Origin: Rifleibacterium sp035352635
Lineage (GTDB): Bacteria > Muiribacteriota > Ozemobacteria > Ozemobacterales > Ozemobacteraceae
Reading direction: 5' to 3'
Assembly: GCA_035352635.1 (NCBI GenBank)
Contig: DAOPYA010000007.1
Coordinates: 1-64,000 of the forward strand
DNA: 64,000 bases
Below are positions 62,801 to 64,000 of the stretch, piece after piece (the stretch's first letter is position 1; each line of letters begins with the position of its first letter). Below the pieces are notes generated by a model. It was given only the letters and a program-made list of their open reading frames with translations. It searched no databases and was not told the DNA's origin. The position numbers and the translations under genes were made by a program.

Positions 62801-63755
62801 AATTCTGAATCAGGTCTGCTTCAGTAACGTAAACAATCGTTTCAAAAACCGCTTCAAGGCCAAGAGCTCCACCGGCTTCCCTGCTCAGGGTTACCGGGTT
62901 CGTTCCGAATAGCTTCGTGTTTGAGGCAACCAGGGTGTCATTGTCATAATTGCTGACTGTGGCCGAAATTTTGATGGCATCGCCGGCGGTTATGTAAGGT
63001 TTATTAGCGGTGGTGTTGGTTATCAGCACCGATTTTATCATCGGCACGATCGTGTCGTAACTTATCGAGACGGTGTTCCAGGTTGTGGTATTGCCCGCGT
63101 CATCCATGGCGGTGACCGGCAGGGTCTGCATTGTGGCTTCGCGGCCAGTTGGAACAGTTATCGGCAGTTTGAAAGCATTAGCACCATTGGGCGAAAACCT
63201 GGCGTTGGCACTGAGGCCAAGGGCAGTCAGATTGGCTGCCACCGAATCATTATCAGCAACGCTGTTTAGCTCAAGTTCAATAACCAGGGGGTCATTAAGT
63301 TTGAAGATTCCGCCATTGCCGGTTCCAAGGTTGGCGGTCGGGCCATACTGCGAATTCGGGCGACGGTTATCGACCGTAATCGTTCTCTGGGGTGCAGAAC
63401 CCGAACCATCGCCAAAAGTGAAAGCTACATCGCCATTAACGCTGCCCGGAGAAACAGTCAAAATGGCTGAGTAGAGCTGCCCGGCCAACTGTGCCAGGGT
63501 CAGGTTGGTTATCCCCATGGCCGGAGCCGACACGTATGGAAACTCACCAGTGGTGTCGGTCGTGGTTGATCGGCATGTAATGGTAATCGTGTCGCCGATA
63601 CCGGCGACACCATCACCGTTATTGTCAGATGAAATGACAACCTGGGCCTGGGAAATATCAGCCCAGCCAGGCGAAGCCCCCAGCAGCAGAATTAGTAAAA
63701 CTACACTGCTGATAAGTATGCTGCTGAATTTTTCGTTTGCCTGCTTGTATGCCAT
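53835..63755 (-). CDS. giant secreted Ig-like repeat protein (3306 residues) with C-terminal PNP/FlgD-like sorting-type module
   Basis: It starts at ATG 63755 after a strong GGAGGAACC site. Residues 1-32 are a signal peptide ending GWA. The first 1400 residues or so contain about a dozen modules of 100-120 residues, each with the pattern GD-x-[IV]-x-[IF]...V-[DT]-L-x-x-[LI]-G...A-x-D-x-x-GN...[VI]-D-[NST]-x-x-P. Later come Big_5/SbsA-like domains (LSIWFSEM, LYLEFDKDID, IRMTFSHDV, KKFNVVFDEQLES). Two FlgD-Ig-like modules follow (WNGTKSDGQQISG, WDGNDNNGQPVNDGTYRVTVSDLAGN). The last 90 residues read VQFPNPARNRVSM, RVKIYDTAGHLV, WDLRN, NGVYFAKIEL and KIAVLR. They resemble type IX type-A C-terminal signals or FlgD-like folds. 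It is probably a cell-surface adhesin or layer protein. Confidence 0.85.
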   Translation of the reverse strand: MAYKQANEKFSSILISSVVLLILLLGASPGWADISQAQVVISSDNNGDGVAGIGDTITITCRSTTTDTTGEFPYVSAPAMGITNLTLAQLAGQLYSAILTVSPGSVNGDVAFTFGDGSGSAPQRTITVDNRRPNSQYGPTANLGTGNGGIFKLNDPLVIELELNSVADNDSVAANLTALGLSANARFSPNGANAFKLPITVPTGREATMQTLPVTAMDDAGNTTTWNTVSISYDTIVPMIKSVLITNTTANKPYITAGDAIKISATVSNYDNDTLVASNTKLFGTNPVTLSREAGGALGLEAVFETIVYVTEADLIQNSFIFFEVTATDDAGNSVKKTSNSLRIDSIPPEFAGDLSMKIFRGNTNITNTNRNAIINDVLQISGNVAVGMKDITLTVDLSGIGGVSNQIVPFADGSSAPNLGTTSFSLDYPVFQYTSENSTPRAFTVTAKDIAGNLITRVTLPIIYVDNYPPTISGGQIQNVSRTGQAGRYGDQIAITATVGNLDNGSVWVNLEKLGGAASSTLSPYGTAYRLDHVISDPLIGGIVDQSMSFPVYAVDDSGNTVVTTTGNLHIDNEPPLILTSSYTVNPVLSASHPYVKAGDRLTFKVQLASSSSSIYDGQTVKIYLNELGQATPVEMTYAGGYYTTSITVMAGSLNYEHYFSFTATDNNGNEKSGVIQVPVDNSVPDVGPMGVNFLTDQPKAGIINVGDRLEFIIPANDKDEGFCVLDLSMVGGSSTTILTNYDTVLKRYYIVHDCVIADVENPSYVFKAIVYDKAGNVMNSLSPTFTVDCRMPSITSFIATVSELKGKAGVINTGDKVKFTAEVDLSLLDDGIPTVNLTALGGNAAQQLYDDGAHNDGIANDGVCAFTHTVIAGETDGEDMAFTLLVTDNAGNRITSSAGPFHVDNKALVISSVTNIQKQDTNGNTIIDLDGKYTTAASYATDSVVLRVLFTGNTADNPLVTVDLTKLGHNEIASTVPWILGTSGFEAEVTIEPRVGTTNNEDVKLTVKVTDQNGNETVAQAVNAVKVDNKPPTIEVYPITFVSDGGRLGEANLGDVIQIKVKMTNHDGILPMIDFVNLYTDNGLTPPSPTLFPPSPTGGNEFTYNWSIPQGLGTLSSLVIIALDASGNMAYAYTLPVRFLSKTPTFAGYPQTRADLISDVNQNNIINPGDSVKITCVLDSIFNINNAPPAEVLVDIRSLTNSTSDDSQARYYDGDSKTWWVPLTFVNNVGSPYVYNGTFVASSSLSGLDATTVAFNAKVLHPDTPAIVMATTIITTNPDQPFGIDTQVPALKIGSVPRMQIVEENGDNLASYAANISDIIAIQAEIERLSDPGSVTVVISKTIGGLEVYRAPMFQIVGSNLWGATITLATGTRNNIEPLADGEWRIVDGDAVNMRIYMSDDADNLATSAAIIPSPVITFDNKPPLINKSTITKRIQSFERNNEAWVANAGNGVASDSISAWVDMLEPTANSKAWVDFTMIGATSTYMLKPNAVNATRFETVAGVSYPDMYAHLNLDSDAYDLATHTFRIYVMDRAGNKDYVEDIYNQLAVDTRRPEVTYASYDNGVLSIWFSEMIQYQTFNIDYVRIGYKPDQTDVQLSLGSAVQLNSAADLLFTDTDSTVMNIQLDSQTKAAIADWGKKTLYISLATNNVQTALDNFNPIGKDVAGNWIRPISRNITLTTVDIPNDYTVRPNLIGGRYVANLTDADRRSLYLEFDKDIDPTTLTPASLQQLAIWYNKSSSNETWANAYRFNTLALDTFDPNDTENTSKVLRIEISQEAQDWIALKYGRLGSQIHFQINGTDYEPPPYPSTNPTLVRDFEGNSVKPILPANAVAAALTPLNTSFQISSNITLDLSSADPMLTINMQNRRARLFDDTYSESTLTIARTRPVDLSRVYIYEKAETNTGRSISLGSITNVNPMVKWTGTGNYSDLNDFASTTVRIPLTAEALKTILSWGTSEFYLACSTSAFKDLWGNGSDMYPGTTSTGAKLTTIKPSGYTPAKIHTVAVTPVKPDSALFKGQPADGFVYEIAFDTATLSADVRVPIARDIQPTLELFRQDNNERLDTGRFIGWLEHNQGGVTRTAIQFANTGLAQSGNHQKVPVYVRLTGFTDIFNVDNRQNGQASAAFDLSKKVTTSDYQYGFNQVTSYTMVFDNAAPYALQASSPATIGVTGAGNLKVTVDFNEAMDATNSSAFRPTLRLLQGSSTVMSFAWSRWVDSDTAEFVNSGAFDSSTAQGVCFYAVTGGYDEAGNKGSDKTLATSVTIHSKGPSITAFKVQTLQSTTANYADDYAFNAPYSPNVSSDFANPTNLPGVATISIEFSTFPVDATGWVRIYSSDGNTLINTLSAAPSSSGSTWQAVWNGTKSDGQQISGELPITYELRFYDLAGNEGSRRGSIVYDVRAPRVAEWQFPNLKVLNNKAYYSPTVTSMAKINAITGDIGQGMKMRLTKTGERINTYVMSSFSSSGYTLNFDGKSTDSVPANLSGSYEVTLVDLAGNLGVPLTTNSRATATLVIDRDVPVLERINMYRVAKGTNVAIGDAVTRFNSRKNDLRIEVVEGTYLTEPLGSGTAVIKIMSGSTLLREIITQQVDVLSPLFAIWDGNDNNGQPVNDGTYRVTVSDLAGNTAALGADITIVRSVFKLESVSQVGLNGIRMTFSHDVLASTAEASTKYAIKPIDPTGLLISGIKVSTTSPRVVTASITPALGAAQNGKLYTVTVTPLAVFSVDGDEITAGNNEQSFTADSRGPIISAITYDGVTSQKKFNVVFDEQLESSSALNAGNYKLSLGSTNVSIDEAVIRADLKSVTLTAASDITEGQTYSLTVTGVKDLTGNSSESSITFEGRDITPPVLTLTAFSNPANEFDIILVVKANEDISGQPAATITQSGGTAVSLLLNSGNDLRMFIGGAHLDRNYPGVATIKVSATDISQNAGTANLSFSTAFVNASMRAAVRSADSNVEAVFEPGTLNGDSLVMILPEALSKENSGTTTGSRIMPSALAGMSAAQISSIRASRVAAASDRAAGELEPIGQAYSLIIPAGRLTGSVAMSMQLDAPPPVGSALYQSDVSGWKAVDFTAENNSVRFTATTAGTFAMMRDVQAPRASMVKDITAEPLRESRPVFSWNLEEYASGIDTDSAVAVLNGRQYPVMIDSTGSLARFVPVDDLISGNHTISLRIADKAGNQTVLPTLRFVAQPPLIIHEVVQFPNPARNRVSMRISTNRTDVDADEIRVKIYDTAGHLVIATNDLVMRSGNNGAGKVVQDVIWDLRNKDGKAVANGVYFAKIELKDPDNHDRKTKYTHKIAVLR

Positions 63756-63885
63756 TTTATGGTTCCTCCGGGTGGAACTGATAGTTTTCGACTATTCAAG
63801 TTAACTAATCGGCATACAGAGCAATTTAATTCAGGAAAAATTCATTTTTTTGTCATTGCTATTCCTGATTTGTTCGCAAAATGAC

Positions 63886-63913
63886 GCCGGGGGCGGTTTG
63901 CACCACCCCCGGC
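63886..63913 (-). terminator. GC-rich hairpin, likely terminator of the gene entering from the right edge
   Basis: A 12 bp stem (GCCGGGGGCGGT with ACCACCCCCGGC, one mismatch) has a TTGC loop. On the minus strand it is followed by GTCATTTTG, a short T-run. It lies 30 bp after the partial gene's stop. Confidence 0.6.
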
Positions 63914-63943
63914 ATCGAACCAGAACTCCCGTTCAATGTGTGG

Positions 63944-64000
63944 CTATATATCAAGTCCTGCTGCTTTTAATGTGGCATAAACCTGATGAACCGTCCCTGT
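63944..64000 (-). CDS. C-terminal end of a gene cut by the window edge
   Basis: On the minus strand the frame from base 64000 reads TGTVHQVYATLKAAGLDI and then a TAG stop at 63946-63944. The frame is open to the edge, the residues look protein-like, and a hairpin follows. Too little is visible to name a family. Confidence 0.4.
   Translation of the reverse strand, partial: TGTVHQVYATLKAAGLDI

Noticed and set aside
1..64000. tRNA, rRNA, insertion sequences, integrases or phage genes
   Set aside because: The intergenic gaps were read for cloverleaf and GGTTCGAATCC-type signals, and the coding frames for transposase or integrase motifs; none were found.

Overview
The window reads as a piece of chromosome from a diderm (outer-membrane) bacterium of intermediate GC content. 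It has LPS-type sugar metabolism (KdsD), an MlaEFD lipid transport operon, PorV-like and lipoprotein genes, type IV pilus genes and chemotaxis. Some synteny (rlmN-PASTA-kinase-rpe, prfA-prmC-tsaC), the SpoIVB-family peptidase and a long MlaD resemble deep diderm lineages more than Proteobacteria. A candidate phylum such as Riflebacteria would fit, but no rRNA or marker phylogeny is available here, so the assignment is an inference. No rRNA, tRNA, transposon, prophage or CRISPR array was seen. Coding density is high and no gene-free stretch exceeds about 300 bases.

Layout. Positions 1-1806 hold a truncated L,D-transpeptidase-like gene with a small secreted partner, then a secreted protein of unknown function. 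Positions 1851-9020 form an envelope and regulation block: kdsD; a divergent operon for a PilX-like protein, a sensor kinase and a sigma54 activator; a secreted coiled-coil protein that carries its own sigma54 promoter; and a HEAGH membrane protein. Positions 9055-19560 hold a phosphodiester glycosidase-like protein, then an apparent operon for a SpoIVB-like S55 peptidase, MlaE, MlaF, a trans-envelope-type MlaD, L-asparaginase, a zinc-ribbon/TPR membrane protein and a secreted gluzincin. Positions 19568-26362 look like a surface glycan or glycolipid cluster: methyltransferase, GT2, B12-radical SAM enzyme, asparagine synthetase-like amidotransferase and a multi-spanning TPR protein.

Positions 26460-37347 hold housekeeping and signalling genes: punA, prfA, prmC, tsaC, a chemoreceptor with a low-complexity ectodomain, rlmN, a PASTA protein, a degenerate Ser/Thr kinase, rpe and a TPR protein. 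Everything from 37349 to the right edge is on the minus strand: a prepilin-peptidase homologue without catalytic aspartates, a type IV pilin, a multi-spanning TPR protein, two tandem LtaS/sulfatase-fold membrane enzymes, a PAP2 phosphatase, a TPR protein, pilT, pilB, aroE, a STAS protein, a PorV-like outer membrane protein, a TPR lipoprotein, and a 3306-residue secreted Ig-repeat protein with a PNP...GVYF C-terminal module.

The strongest leads are: (1) the rlmN-PASTA-pseudokinase-rpe locus, where the usual PASTA kinase is split and its kinase half has lost catalytic residues; (2) a local sigma54 two-component circuit with a target promoter and palindromic upstream sites; (3) a pilin paired with a peptidase-dead-looking PilD homologue; (4) an S55 peptidase joined to an Mla operon whose MlaD looks like a one-protein bridge to the outer membrane; (5) the giant repeat protein near a PorV-like gene. 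Functions are predicted from sequence alone.
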